From contig JBFLZR010000007.1 in assembly GCA_040756055.1 (NCBI GenBank), positions 1 through 64,000 on the forward strand: a DNA stretch of 64,000 nt. The letters are read 5' to 3'. Shown piece by piece: positions 10,099-19,928 of this stretch. Made by a program: the position numbers and the translations under genes. The notes beneath the pieces are model-generated. The model saw only the letters and a program-made list of their open reading frames with translations, ran no database searches and was not told the DNA's origin. Position 1 is the stretch's first letter. Each line of letters begins with the position of its first letter. This stretch comes from Candidatus Zixiibacteriota bacterium. Lineage in GTDB: Bacteria; Zixibacteria; MSB-5A5; GN15; FEB-12.

Positions 10099-11511
10099 AT
10101 GCTATCAACAAATCAGAAATCGATCCTCATCTTTTTTGCCGCGGTTGCGACCCGCCTGGCATATCACTGGCTGACAGGATTCACGGCCGATGACGCTTTC
10201 ATTACTTTCCGCTATGCCGAAAATATCGCCTTCGGCAAGGGCTTCGTTTACAACGAAGGGGAGAGGGTCCTTGGAACGACCACGCCCCTGTTCACCCTGT
10301 TGTTGAGCCTGCTTGCCGTTTTAAGGATTACCCCGCTTCATGCCTCGTTGTTTATATCGCTGGTCTCTTCGGGCCTTACGGCCGCGATCATCTACCGGTT
10401 CGCTCTTGGACTGCGCTTTACCCGGTTCGCGGAAATTCCGGCGATTCTTTACATTCTGTGGCCGAGATCCCTCGCCGCGGATACCTGCGGCATGGAAACG
10501 GCACTTTTTACCATGCTCGTGACCGCTTCGTTCTACTATCAGCACAAGCGCTTGTTCTTTTACAGCGTTGCCCTGGCCACACTCTCCGCGGTAACGCGGC
10601 CGGAAGGTCTTTTGGCGCTTGCGCTGGTAGCAGCCGGGGCCTGTCTGAATGACCGTCGGAACCGGATGTCATATATTGTCGTGCCGATGGCGCTGATTGT
10701 GCCCTGGCTGCTGTTCTCCAAATTCTACTTTGGTTCGGTCGTGCCGCACGCTATCACCGCCAAGCTCGCTCTCTATAGCAGATTCGGATCTGACGGTTAT
10801 CTTAACAGCCTGTTGCAACTGATGGGCTGGCACAACCCCGCCGGATGGATTGTCACTGCCGCCTTTTTCGTCGGGGCCTGGTGGCTCAACCGCAAACAGA
10901 ACGCGGGATGGCTGGAAATATTCTGGGTTTGCGGTCTGATTGTCTTCCTCACTTTCACCAAAACCCACATCTTCTTCTGGTATGTTGTCCCGATCTATCC
11001 AATGTATCTGCTATTCGCTTCTGCCGCCGCCCCGCTCATTTCCGAGCGTTTCAATTGGAGCCACGGGCGAATCCGTCTGGTTGTCCCGGTATCGTCAGTT
11101 GTGATTGCCGCGTTGCTGATTGTCGCCGTGATTCCCAAAGTGGAATATTATCGGACTTTTCAACTGCAAATGGATAGTGTTCACAAGCAAATAGGTCTCT
11201 ATCTTTACAGTCACGCCGACAGAAAAAACGATTCGGCCGCACTCGAGGATATAGGATATGCCGGGTATTACTCGAAGATGCGGATATTGGATCGCGATGG
11301 TCTGGTGTCGCCCCAGGTAGTCCCGTATAATCGAAACGGCAACTATATGCAGGCGGTGCTCAGCAGTGGCGCCGAATGGGTTGGAGCTGCGATGGGAAGC
11401 CATATCAGTGCGTTCGTGTCCGACTCGACTTTCCTGGAAAGATACCGTCTCGAGAAATGTTTTTCGTATGAAGATTACCCGAATTATTGTATCTATAAAC
11501 GTATCAGGTAA
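10099..11511 (+). CDS. Integral-membrane glycosyltransferase (GT-C type)
   Basis: A 470-residue protein with about ten predicted transmembrane helices. The first periplasmic loop carries the acidic pair in TADDAFITFRYAENIAFGKG, the placement expected of GT-C lipid-phosphate-sugar-dependent transferases, followed by GERVLGTTTPLF. Such enzymes move a sugar from a polyprenyl-phosphate donor to a lipid, glycan or protein on the outer face of the inner membrane. A soluble C-terminal part follows the last helix. It is followed after 24 bp by a second membrane glycosyltransferase and then by a nucleotide-sugar epimerase, so it likely belongs to a surface-glycan or protein-glycosylation cluster. The acceptor is unknown. 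Confidence 0.8.
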   Translation: MLSTNQKSILIFFAAVATRLAYHWLTGFTADDAFITFRYAENIAFGKGFVYNEGERVLGTTTPLFTLLLSLLAVLRITPLHASLFISLVSSGLTAAIIYRFALGLRFTRFAEIPAILYILWPRSLAADTCGMETALFTMLVTASFYYQHKRLFFYSVALATLSAVTRPEGLLALALVAAGACLNDRRNRMSYIVVPMALIVPWLLFSKFYFGSVVPHAITAKLALYSRFGSDGYLNSLLQLMGWHNPAGWIVTAAFFVGAWWLNRKQNAGWLEIFWVCGLIVFLTFTKTHIFFWYVVPIYPMYLLFASAAAPLISERFNWSHGRIRLVVPVSSVVIAALLIVAVIPKVEYYRTFQLQMDSVHKQIGLYLYSHADRKNDSAALEDIGYAGYYSKMRILDRDGLVSPQVVPYNRNGNYMQAVLSSGAEWVGAAMGSHISAFVSDSTFLERYRLEKCFSYEDYPNYCIYKRIR

Positions 11512-11535
11512 TATTTCATTTAGAGGAGGGTGCGT

Positions 11536-13005
11536 ATGAGAATAGCGAGGATATCAGCAGGTGCATTACTCATTGTGGTGAGTCTGGCATCGCTTTTGAG
11601 GTTTCAGCCAATACTTGAACTGTTTTCTTTCCTGAGCCCCGATGGCAATATCACCGCCCTTATGCAACTCTCGCTTCGGCTCTGCCTGATTTCGCTGGGC
11701 GCAGTAGGACTTTGCCTGATACTGTTCCCGGCCTTGTCAAAGTTGGCGGTGAGTATTAATGCCGCGCTCATGAAACCGGGCAGAGGTAAATTTCTGTGGT
11801 ACGCGTTGGGAACCGCGGCGTTGTTGCGGACTGCGGTGGTCTTATTCGTCCCTCTTAATCTGTGGGCCGATTACCGGTTCTATGATGAACTCGGATGGCA
11901 GTGGGCGCTCAAAGGAGGCTACTACAACGGTGACCATCTGACCGCCTACTGGCCGCCCGCCTATCCATTCGTATTGTCGAGATTATATCTGCTATTCGGC
12001 CACGTTCAATATCTGGGAGGAGTGCTGAATATCCCGCTCGGAACAGGCATCGTGGTATTTACCTATCTGATAGTCAGACGATGTTGGGACGAAAGCGTCG
12101 CTCGCTGGACAACGCTGATAGTAGCCCTTTTCCCCAGCCAGATATTCTTTACCTATCTCCCGGCATCGGAAATATTGTTCACCTTCCTGCTGCTCGCCTC
12201 GATTCTGTCTTTCCTGACTCTTGATCGCAAGCTCACCGGCAAATGGTATCAGGTTCTGCTGGGAGGGATACTGCTTGGCCTGGCGACTTTGACGAGAGTG
12301 ATTTCCAAGCTGCTATTGGTCGTCATAATACCGTTCTGGCTGTGGGAGACAAAGGATCTGAGTCGAACGATCAAATACGGTCTTGTGGCCCTCTGCGGTT
12401 TCGGGTTGGTCATAGTCCCCTGGATGGTGCGAAATTATCAGGCGGTGGGGGTGGCAAAAATCAACACCAACACCGGCATTAACCTGTTCATTGGCAACCA
12501 GCCCGGATCGGGTATGGGCTACAACTCGAACATCGCCACCCAATACGATATGAATTCACCAGGGCAGGAAGCCGATATTGATTCGGCGAGTTGGCACCGG
12601 GCCTTGGACTACATCTACGAGCGTCCGGGAGCTTTCCTTCTTCGCGGTCTCGCCAAAACAGCATTCTTCTATGCCGGGGACACCGATCCCCTGCAATTCG
12701 ATCTTCAAATCGCGGCCGAAGAATCCCGCTTCAACTACGCGGTGGCGTGGTCTGTGCTGGCACAATCTTACTATATTGTCGTCTTGGTCGCCGCGCTGCT
12801 GGGATTGATTATCTTTTTCAGGTCCGGCCCCGCGATTCGCCATCCCCGCGGCTATCTGCTTCTCGGGATAATCCTCTACTGGACAGCCGTACATTTTGTC
12901 TTTTACGGTGTCGGTCGTTATCACTTTCCGATTATCCCGATAATTTCCGCCTTCGCCGCGCTGTACATAAAGAGCGTGGTTGATAAACGTATTAAAATGT
13001 ATTAG
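11536..13005 (+). CDS. Integral-membrane glycosyltransferase (GT39/PMT-like)
   Basis: A 489-residue multi-spanning protein. The loop after the first helices has ADYRFYDELGWQWALKGGYY and LTAYWPPAYPFVLSRLY, matching the GT39/ArnT-type pattern of acidic donor-site residues followed by a WPPxYP segment. A second soluble loop contains NTGINLFIGNQPGSGMGYN. The ATG at 11536 is preferred over the in-frame GTG at 11530, because GAGGAGG at 11523-11529 gives proper spacing only to the ATG. It is probably co-transcribed with the upstream transferase; substrate specificity cannot be read from the sequence. Confidence 0.8.
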   Translation: MRIARISAGALLIVVSLASLLRFQPILELFSFLSPDGNITALMQLSLRLCLISLGAVGLCLILFPALSKLAVSINAALMKPGRGKFLWYALGTAALLRTAVVLFVPLNLWADYRFYDELGWQWALKGGYYNGDHLTAYWPPAYPFVLSRLYLLFGHVQYLGGVLNIPLGTGIVVFTYLIVRRCWDESVARWTTLIVALFPSQIFFTYLPASEILFTFLLLASILSFLTLDRKLTGKWYQVLLGGILLGLATLTRVISKLLLVVIIPFWLWETKDLSRTIKYGLVALCGFGLVIVPWMVRNYQAVGVAKINTNTGINLFIGNQPGSGMGYNSNIATQYDMNSPGQEADIDSASWHRALDYIYERPGAFLLRGLAKTAFFYAGDTDPLQFDLQIAAEESRFNYAVAWSVLAQSYYIVVLVAALLGLIIFFRSGPAIRHPRGYLLLGIILYWTAVHFVFYGVGRYHFPIIPIISAFAALYIKSVVDKRIKMY

Positions 13006-13148
13006 CTTGCCTTCGCCAAAGTATTGAAGAGAGGTTTCCCGTGATAAGCCGCTGGCGGAACATTGTAACGGCCGTTTCGTTATAGATGAGAGCAACCGCA
13101 GATACATTGGCTGGGACATTTAATTAATTCCAAAGGGGATTACTGAAT

Positions 13149-14078
13149 ATGAAATATCTCGTGACCGGTGGCGCCGGATTCATAGGCTCCAATATAGCGA
13201 CTCATCTTATCGACAAAGGGGAGAAAGTCCGCATTCTGGACAACTTCTCGACCGGCCGTCGTGAAAATCTGGCTGGTATCGAGAATAAAGTTGAATTGAT
13301 CGAAGGCGACATCAGGGATCAGGCGACCGTAAACGATGCCGTCAGGGGAATCGACTACGTCCTCCATCAGGCCGCTCTGCCATCCGTACCCCGCTCGGTT
13401 AAGGATCCGGTTACTTCCAATTCGGTCAATGTTGATGGTACCCTGTTTCTATTGGATGCCGCCAAAAACGCCGGTGTCAAAAAGTTCGTGATGGCGTCAT
13501 CATCATCGGTGTACGGTGAGTCCAAAGAACTTCCCAAACACGAGGGTATGAGACCCGACCCGCTTTCCCCTTATGCGGTGACCAAGCTCACAAATGAGTA
13601 TTACCTGAAAGTATACTGGGAACTTTACAAATTCCCGACCGTGGCGCTGAGGTATTTCAATATCTTCGGGCCCCGGCAGGACCCCAAAAGCGAATATGCG
13701 GCCGTCATTCCAAGATTTATCACCGATATGCTAAGCGGGAAACAACCGGTGGTCTTTGGCGATGGCAAACAGTCGCGCGATTTTACGTATATCGAGAATT
13801 GCGTCCAGGCGAATGTTCTGGCGGCCACCAACGACAAAATCGTCGGCGACTATTACAACGTCGCTATCGGCGGGCAATTCACGCTCAATCAGATGCTTGA
13901 TTTCCTTCGCAAAATTATCGGCACCGATATCCAGGCGAAATATGACCCGCCGCGCTCCGGCGATATTCTCCACTCGTACGCGTCGATAGACAAATTTAAA
14001 GCTTTCGGATACAGTCCGACCGTGGGGTTCGAGGAAGGTCTCAGGCGCACGGTGGAATTCTATAAGAAACGTATGTGA
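13149..14078 (+). CDS. NAD-dependent nucleotide-sugar epimerase/dehydratase
   Basis: A 309-residue extended short-chain dehydrogenase/reductase. TGGAGFIGSNIA at the N terminus is the NAD-binding glycine motif. The catalytic Ser is in ASSSSVYGE and the Tyr-x3-Lys pair in SPYAVTK; RYFNIFGPRQ and DFTYIENC are typical of UDP-glucose/UDP-N-acetylglucosamine 4-epimerases (WbpP/GalE-like). AAAGGGG precedes the ATG. It most likely supplies an epimerised UDP-sugar to the two membrane glycosyltransferases upstream, 143 bp away. Whether it is an epimerase or a 4,6-dehydratase cannot be settled here, but 4-epimerase fits best. Confidence 0.9.
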   Translation: MKYLVTGGAGFIGSNIATHLIDKGEKVRILDNFSTGRRENLAGIENKVELIEGDIRDQATVNDAVRGIDYVLHQAALPSVPRSVKDPVTSNSVNVDGTLFLLDAAKNAGVKKFVMASSSSVYGESKELPKHEGMRPDPLSPYAVTKLTNEYYLKVYWELYKFPTVALRYFNIFGPRQDPKSEYAAVIPRFITDMLSGKQPVVFGDGKQSRDFTYIENCVQANVLAATNDKIVGDYYNVAIGGQFTLNQMLDFLRKIIGTDIQAKYDPPRSGDILHSYASIDKFKAFGYSPTVGFEEGLRRTVEFYKKRM

Positions 14079-14106
14079 CGGTTATTGACAGGCCGTATTA
14101 GAATAA

Positions 14107-14135
14107 AAAGGCGGGGCGCTTTGGGCCCCGCCTTT
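14107..14135. terminator. Bidirectional terminator between epimerase and DUF6125 genes
   Basis: AAAGGCGGGGC (14107-14117) pairs perfectly with GCCCCGCCTTT (14125-14135). It serves the convergent genes on either side. Confidence 0.9.
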
Positions 14136-14136
14136 C

Positions 14137-14646
14137 TTATATCGAAAATCTCCATCCGCAATAATACTTCTCACCGGCTTCTGGGTCCGGCGGGCAGCAA
14201 ATACACTCGGTCTTTATGCGCGGATCGATCGTCTTCGCGAAATTGGTGTACTCGACAATCCCCACGCTCTTACACGGGAACAGCGGCATCTGCTTGCGTT
14301 TGCGGGCCGACTGCACCCGGCAATCCGTCATATAAAACTCGAACGAATTCTCTGTCTCGTTGCCGATTACCTGCGTGTTTATGAAAGCATACAAACGCAG
14401 CCCGAGCGCCTTCTTGAGACCCTCAAGCCCGCTGTTTTCCGGTATGTTGTGACGGGCCATGATCCTCTTGGCCTCGATGACCGTGAATTTGTCCCAGGCG
14501 TCGGTGTCTGCCTCTATAGCCGCATCCATCCCGTATTTCTTCTCAACCACCTGAAACCACAAACCGTCATGGGCCAGCCAGTTCTTGGCGAAATCAACCA
14601 GCATCTCTTCGAGAGTCTCGCGGCTCAACTGCTTCATGTTGCTCAT
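14137..14646 (-). CDS. DUF6125 family protein
   Basis: A 169-residue soluble protein of the DUF6125 family. The family pattern is clear: AHDGLWFQVVEKKYGMDAA, EAKRIMARH, MTDCRVQSARKRKQMPLFPC, VGIVEYTNFAKTIDPRI and CICCPPDP near the end. Five cysteines in the C-terminal half (CRVQ, FPCKS, ECICCPPD, YYCGW) suggest a metal or redox site. No biochemical function is established that I know of. It is a single gene with AAAGGTAA upstream of the ATG and a shared terminator at its end. Confidence 0.8.
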   Translation of the reverse strand: MSNMKQLSRETLEEMLVDFAKNWLAHDGLWFQVVEKKYGMDAAIEADTDAWDKFTVIEAKRIMARHNIPENSGLEGLKKALGLRLYAFINTQVIGNETENSFEFYMTDCRVQSARKRKQMPLFPCKSVGIVEYTNFAKTIDPRIKTECICCPPDPEAGEKYYCGWRFSI

Positions 14647-14900
14647 TACAGATTACCTTTCGATATCTTTTGCATGCTACGTGAATCAGGAACAATTTGG
14701 TTTACATTTTCCAAGCATTTAGGTATCATTTTACGTTATTTAGAGCAGAGAATCAAATGTTAATGATAATCTGCCGCCGGTAAAGAAGACTACGAAAGAT
14801 CGGAATCGGACGCGCAAAAAAAGTCTACTCGCCGAGGAAATATTATCGCCTTTGCTTGTTAAAAGGATAAGAGCGGCCCGGCCGCCGGGAAGACACCACT

Positions 14901-17846
14901 ATGAGTCGATATCGGTTTATATTGTATTTGCTGCTTCTGGGCTTTTCAACGATATCCGTATCGGCAGGTAACCTGTCGGATGAACTCACTGACCTGATAG
15001 CCGCGAAAAAATCCTCCGACATTGTCAAAGTCTGGATAAAGCTCTACGATGTCGAGACATCGGCCGAGTTCAAAGCCAAAATCTCATCACGCTCATCGGC
15101 CCTGTCCGATATTCACAAATCGGGCATCGACCGCCTGAAAGCCAACCATACGGACGCACAGGACGAATTGCTCGATCACTTGCGCGCGATGACATCAAAT
15201 AAACAAGCATCGGTTAAATCGTACAAAGGCCACTGGATCGCCAACATAATCGAAGCCGAGGTCTCGGTCGAGCAACTCCGCCAACTTGAGCGAAGATCCG
15301 ATATCGAGACCATATACTCCGAGCCCCAAATCGTATCGATTCTGCCGGAGCAGGCCGTGTCAATATCGGCAAAGACCGCGATAGTCGAATCCAACATTCA
15401 ATATATCAACGCTCCCGCCGCCTGGTCCGCCGGATATACAGGACAGGGGAGAGTCGTATGCTCGTTCGATACCGGCGTCGATGGCCTCCATCCGGCCCTT
15501 TTCAACAATTGGAAGGGCCACGATGGTGACTCGGCGGCGGCATGGTTCGACCCGGCAAGCGGTGAATCCTTCCCGCATTCACTGGACACTCTTGTGGTGC
15601 CGCTTGCCTCTCCCGGTCACGGCACGCACACAATGGGCATTATCGTGGGGCACGACGATGCTACCGGTGATACGATCGGCGTGGCGCTCGATGCCAAATG
15701 GATCTCCGCGGGAGTAATCGATATCTACGGTGCCTCTATTATCGATGCGTTCGAATGGGCGGCGGATCCCGATGGCGACCCGAACAGTATCGATGATGTC
15801 CCCGATGTTATCAGTCACAGCTGGGGCGTCTCCGATGTCGGTTGTGACAATATTTTCTTCACTATCATCGACAATGTCGAGGCCCTCGGTATCGTGAATG
15901 TCTTTTCCGCCGGTAACGAAGGCCTTCAGGGGGCAGGCACAATACGCAATCCGGCTGTCCGGGCCAACACCAATATCGACTGTTTTGCCGTCGGCAACAT
16001 TGATGACAGTGTGGGTGTAATTGCGCAGTCCTCCTCTCTAGGTCCATCCTCCTGCAACGGTGCTACCAAGCCTAATGTCGTGGCTCCCGGCGTAGGTATT
16101 CGCTCAGCGTGGCCGGGAGGGGGGTACAGTGAATTGGGCGGAACCTCACAGGCGGCTCCGCACGTGGCGGGGTTGGTGGCAATGTTAAGGCAGAGAAATC
16201 CGAATGCTACGGTCGATGAAATCAAGCAGGCTATTCTCGTCTCTACGAACAAACTCGGCCGCAACCTCCCCGACAACACCTACGGATGGGGACTGATAGA
16301 CTGCATGGCGGCGCTCAACGCTCTCTCAGAAACCAACGCCACGCCAAATATCAGGGTCTATTCGTTTGACCACGACCCCATCAGCCCGGGTGACGAAGTG
16401 GTCGGCACGCTCGTCCTGCAAAATCTGGGAGCGCCCGCCACCGGCGTAACAGCTACTCTCGTAGACCACAACCCATCGCTCGATATTATCGCGGGGCTTG
16501 CTTCATTCGGCGCCATCACCACCAATGAAGCCGCGACGGCCGATGTTGACTTCAGGGTGATGGTATCGGATACCGTCACCGAAGGCTCCCTGTTGTCGCT
16601 CGAGCTGAACATCGACGGTGACGGTTACTCGACCACAACCAGACTCTATTTCCAGATTGGTCCGGTCAGTCAGCGCAATTTTGTCACTCACGATGTCGGC
16701 AATATTGATTTCACGATATCCAACTGGGGCACTTTCGGACTCGGCTCTGATTCGTATTACCCCGCGGGCGGCGTCGGCTTTCGGTATATGGGCGGCTCCG
16801 ATGAGATTTTCGATGGCGGCCTGATGATCGGGGTGGCAAGCGATAAAGTCTCCGATGGCGTGCGCAACGCATCATCGGAACCCGATGGCGACTTCGCGGT
16901 CCTTCCCGGCGGCGAGATGAGATTCATCACTCCCGATGACAGCATCACCCAGCAATCATGGGCTGTCTTCACCGACGCCAGAGCGGAAAACCCGATTGGT
17001 CTGACAATCGAGCAAACCAGCTACGCTTTCAATTACGAACCATACCGCGATTTCATTATCATCCGGTATATAATCCAAAATACCGGCACCGCCGGCCTTG
17101 GCAATGTATATGTCGGACTCAATTTCGATTGGGATGTGATCGATTGGCTCTACAACGCCGGTGGCTACAGCAGCGCCGGCGAGTTCACCTGGGTGGCCTA
17201 TCACAGCGGTACCCTGTTCACTCAATACCGGGGCGTCAAGCTGCTTCATGGCCTTATGAACACGGCCTTCACGTCGCCGACCGACTTCGCTTACTGTGTC
17301 CCAGACAGTCGGGGTTTACCGGTCGACTGCTATACCAGCGCCCGGAAATTCGCCGCGCTCACGAAAGGCATCGCTTCACCGGTCGAACTTGAGACCGCGT
17401 CCGATGACCTCCTTCAACTTCTCGCCGCCAGAATCCCCGGCATGTCCGTCGGAGAGACCGACACCGTCGCTTTCGCGCTCATAGCCGCCAGCACCTTTAC
17501 CGGAATCGAAACGGTAGCCGAGCGGGCCTACCACGCCTATGTGGAATTCCTGCACGACGGTATCCCCCCCGAACCGCCGACACCAAAAACCTTCGCGCTT
17601 CGACAAAATTATCCGAATCCATTCAACAGCGGCACGACCATCCTGTTTAACCTGCCGGAGTACTCGAACTATACCCTGACTGTTTACAACGTCCTCGGTC
17701 AGAAAGTGCGTGAGTACAAAAATGCCGATGGGCCCGGCGAAGTGATGGTTACGTTCGATGGCGGCTCGCTCGCTTCGGGGGTCTATCTGTACAAACTCGA
17801 CGCCGGCAACAACACCGAATCTAAGAAGATGCTCCTGCTTAAGTAG
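14901..17846 (+). CDS. Secreted subtilisin-like protease with C-terminal sorting domain
   Basis: A 981-residue exported protein. It has a signal peptide (about residues 1-23), an N-terminal helical propeptide-like region to about 155, and an S8 catalytic domain with Asp190 (CSFDTGVDG), His240 (GHGTHTMG) and Ser416 (GGTSQAAPHVAG). A CARDB-like beta domain (about 480-600, PGDEVVGTLVLQNLGAPATG) and a long beta-rich region follow. The tail (about 895-981) has RQNYPNPFNSGTTI, VYNVLGQKV and SGVYLYKLDAG, the type A sorting domain used by type IX secretion in Bacteroidetes and found widely in FCB phyla. It should be released to, or anchored at, the cell surface. Its end overlaps the convergent gene by 8 bp. 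Confidence 0.93.
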   Translation: MSRYRFILYLLLLGFSTISVSAGNLSDELTDLIAAKKSSDIVKVWIKLYDVETSAEFKAKISSRSSALSDIHKSGIDRLKANHTDAQDELLDHLRAMTSNKQASVKSYKGHWIANIIEAEVSVEQLRQLERRSDIETIYSEPQIVSILPEQAVSISAKTAIVESNIQYINAPAAWSAGYTGQGRVVCSFDTGVDGLHPALFNNWKGHDGDSAAAWFDPASGESFPHSLDTLVVPLASPGHGTHTMGIIVGHDDATGDTIGVALDAKWISAGVIDIYGASIIDAFEWAADPDGDPNSIDDVPDVISHSWGVSDVGCDNIFFTIIDNVEALGIVNVFSAGNEGLQGAGTIRNPAVRANTNIDCFAVGNIDDSVGVIAQSSSLGPSSCNGATKPNVVAPGVGIRSAWPGGGYSELGGTSQAAPHVAGLVAMLRQRNPNATVDEIKQAILVSTNKLGRNLPDNTYGWGLIDCMAALNALSETNATPNIRVYSFDHDPISPGDEVVGTLVLQNLGAPATGVTATLVDHNPSLDIIAGLASFGAITTNEAATADVDFRVMVSDTVTEGSLLSLELNIDGDGYSTTTRLYFQIGPVSQRNFVTHDVGNIDFTISNWGTFGLGSDSYYPAGGVGFRYMGGSDEIFDGGLMIGVASDKVSDGVRNASSEPDGDFAVLPGGEMRFITPDDSITQQSWAVFTDARAENPIGLTIEQTSYAFNYEPYRDFIIIRYIIQNTGTAGLGNVYVGLNFDWDVIDWLYNAGGYSSAGEFTWVAYHSGTLFTQYRGVKLLHGLMNTAFTSPTDFAYCVPDSRGLPVDCYTSARKFAALTKGIASPVELETASDDLLQLLAARIPGMSVGETDTVAFALIAASTFTGIETVAERAYHAYVEFLHDGIPPEPPTPKTFALRQNYPNPFNSGTTILFNLPEYSNYTLTVYNVLGQKVREYKNADGPGEVMVTFDGGSLASGVYLYKLDAGNNTESKKMLLLK

Positions 17847-18945
17847 AGGCACAAGTAAAACTCACCGCGCAAATACCACTCTCCGCCGAAATAGCGCTCG
17901 CCTCATCGACTGTCCGACAGATGAGAATCAACTTGTCTCGGTCAATGCGTGACAGATCCAGATCCCCGCGATGCCTGTATTCGTTCTCACTCGTCCAATC
18001 AGCCTTCTCACCTTTTGACTGGCACAGCCAGCTATCGCCGTTTGTTGGGCGACTTTCATCCGGATCGGTATATTCAACCGGCATAATACCGAGGTTCTCT
18101 GCCGTTTGAGTCTCAATGCCGATCCCGTACGGTTCGAACGACATGTGACGGTATCGCGAACGCCACCGAATAAGCTCAAGCATCTTGCACGGCGCCGTTT
18201 TCGAAAACGCTACGGCGGCAATCTTACCGGGCATGTGCTTTGACGATGCCTTCAGCGTCCGTGTCGCCGCAATATTGCGGAGCGTATCAAACGCGCTTCG
18301 CGGATAAACGTCTGACTCGATTACAGAGCGATAATAATCAATCGGCCGCTCGGTCGGCCAGGGGCCATCGAAAGCCCTCGTCCAGTGAATCAGGAATTTC
18401 CCTTCGATTTCGCTCAAGTGGGGGTTAAGCTCCTCCGGCGCTATCGTATAACTCACATTGGCGCTTTCACTTTCGTATTCAACCTGAAACCGTCGGTCTA
18501 TTATCTTGTCGGTTCGGTCCGCTTGTTCGAGAAGATGTTCCAATCTCCCGTCAGGCCGAATAGAAATCGGCACCAGCATATCGGCGCGGCCCACAATCCA
18601 ACTGTCACGGAGCTGCCACAGCGCCCCTTTGTCGGCGCAGCCATCCGATGGTACCGGCACGAATGTCGTCAAGTTGGGGCAGAGGTCGAAATCGACATGA
18701 ATTTTCTCGAGTTGGTCGCGAAGGTCCTCGCCCCGGCTTCGCGGAACATAGAGGTTGAGCCGCAGGCGATAAATCGACCCAAGACTTGTCAGAAGTTCCC
18801 ACGTGGACATGCCCACCGAAGAACACAGAGCGATGTCTTCTCGCTTGAGCCATTTGATGCATTCGATTGATTGCGTCACCCATTTACTGCGCGCGCACAG
18901 GCGCATGGACTGACGCGACAGCAGAGCCGCCGCCGTGAGGTTCAT
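17839..18945 (-). CDS. Hypothetical protein
   Basis: A 368-residue soluble protein without signal peptide. The N-terminal part (IECIKWLKREDIALCSSVGMSTWELLTSL, then LRLNLYVPRSRGEDLRDQL) reads like a Rossmann-type alpha/beta fold, as in DprA- or lysine-decarboxylase-like nucleotide-binding proteins, but no diagnostic motif is present. The middle has IHWTRAFDGPWPTERPIDYY and the C-terminal part is rich in charged residues. GGAGGAAA lies just before the ATG. It converges on the subtilase gene and overlaps it by 8 bp; the ZIP transporter gene starts 794 bp to the right and runs in the same direction. Function unknown. Confidence 0.75.
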   Translation of the reverse strand: MNLTAAALLSRQSMRLCARSKWVTQSIECIKWLKREDIALCSSVGMSTWELLTSLGSIYRLRLNLYVPRSRGEDLRDQLEKIHVDFDLCPNLTTFVPVPSDGCADKGALWQLRDSWIVGRADMLVPISIRPDGRLEHLLEQADRTDKIIDRRFQVEYESESANVSYTIAPEELNPHLSEIEGKFLIHWTRAFDGPWPTERPIDYYRSVIESDVYPRSAFDTLRNIAATRTLKASSKHMPGKIAAVAFSKTAPCKMLELIRWRSRYRHMSFEPYGIGIETQTAENLGIMPVEYTDPDESRPTNGDSWLCQSKGEKADWTSENEYRHRGDLDLSRIDRDKLILICRTVDEASAISAESGICAVSFTCAST

Positions 18946-18969
18946 GTTTTCCTCCCCTGATGAAATTAT

Positions 18970-19734
18970 CTATCCAAGCATATTATCCATAGCCATCATA
19001 ATTACGAAACCGACCATCACCCCGAATGTCGCCAGTCGCGATTTTCCTTTCGAGTGTGTTTCGGGAATGATTTCGTCGCTGATCACGAACAACATCGCGC
19101 CAGCCGCGAACGCCAGACCGATTGGAAGGATCGGGTGAAACACCGATACCGCACCTGCTCCCAAAAGCCCCCCGACCGGTTCCACCAACCCGGTGAGAGT
19201 GGCTACGCCGATTGCCTGCCACCGCGGGTAGCCCAGTCCCATCAGAGGCATGGCGACAGCCAGACCCTCGGGCATATTCTGCAGACCGATTCCAATCGCC
19301 AGCGCCGTTCCCGCGGCGACATCACCCGCGCCGAATCCAACCCCAACCGCTAAGCCTTCGGGAAAGTTGTGTATCGTAATGGCGATCACGAACAACCAGA
19401 TTCTCTTTATCCTGCTGTCGGGTCCTTCGTGGCCGATAAAAAAGTGCTCGTGCGGCAGCCACTTGTCGATACGATCCAGCACGACTGCCCCGAAAAGCAT
19501 CCCCGCCACCATCACCCAGGCGCCCATCCCTGGCCACAGCTCGTTGCCGTAGTCGATTCCGGGCACTATGAGCGAGAACGATGTTGCCGCCAGCATCACG
19601 CCTGCCGCCCCGCCCAGCAGAGTGTTGAGAACCTTATCGGGGACATTTTTCAGAAAAAACGCCGGAAGCGCCCCGATTCCCGTGCCCAATCCGGCCAGGG
19701 TGCTGGCCAGGATTCCCATTTCGACTATAGTCAT
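18970..19734 (-). CDS. ZIP-family metal transporter
   Basis: A 254-residue membrane protein of the ZIP (zinc/iron permease) family, with about eight transmembrane helices. The two metal-site motifs are present: HNFPEGLAVGVGFG in helix 4 and GLQNMPEGLAVAMPL in helix 5, the latter with Asn in place of the usual His. This Asn-Met-Pro-Glu-Gly form is common in the GufA/ZupT-like branch. A charged cytoplasmic loop (DKWLPHEHFFIGHEGPDSR) carries histidines that may bind metal. It probably imports zinc or other divalent cations across the inner membrane. AAGGCTGAT before the ATG is a weak ribosome site. Confidence 0.93.
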   Translation of the reverse strand: MTIVEMGILASTLAGLGTGIGALPAFFLKNVPDKVLNTLLGGAAGVMLAATSFSLIVPGIDYGNELWPGMGAWVMVAGMLFGAVVLDRIDKWLPHEHFFIGHEGPDSRIKRIWLFVIAITIHNFPEGLAVGVGFGAGDVAAGTALAIGIGLQNMPEGLAVAMPLMGLGYPRWQAIGVATLTGLVEPVGGLLGAGAVSVFHPILPIGLAFAAGAMLFVISDEIIPETHSKGKSRLATFGVMVGFVIMMAMDNMLG

Positions 19735-19928
19735 ATATCAGCCTTCGCCCTTATTATTTCCTATCGCGTCTTATTATTACAGATTGATGCACAACAATTT
19801 GAGAAGAGACAAGGTTCACAGTCAATAAAAAACGGCAACTTGCTTGTCACAATCTACCTCGAACCTTCCGAACTCAGCAGATCATAATTTCCTATTGCCC
19901 AAGCGGCGCGAATTGCCTTCCTTACAGC

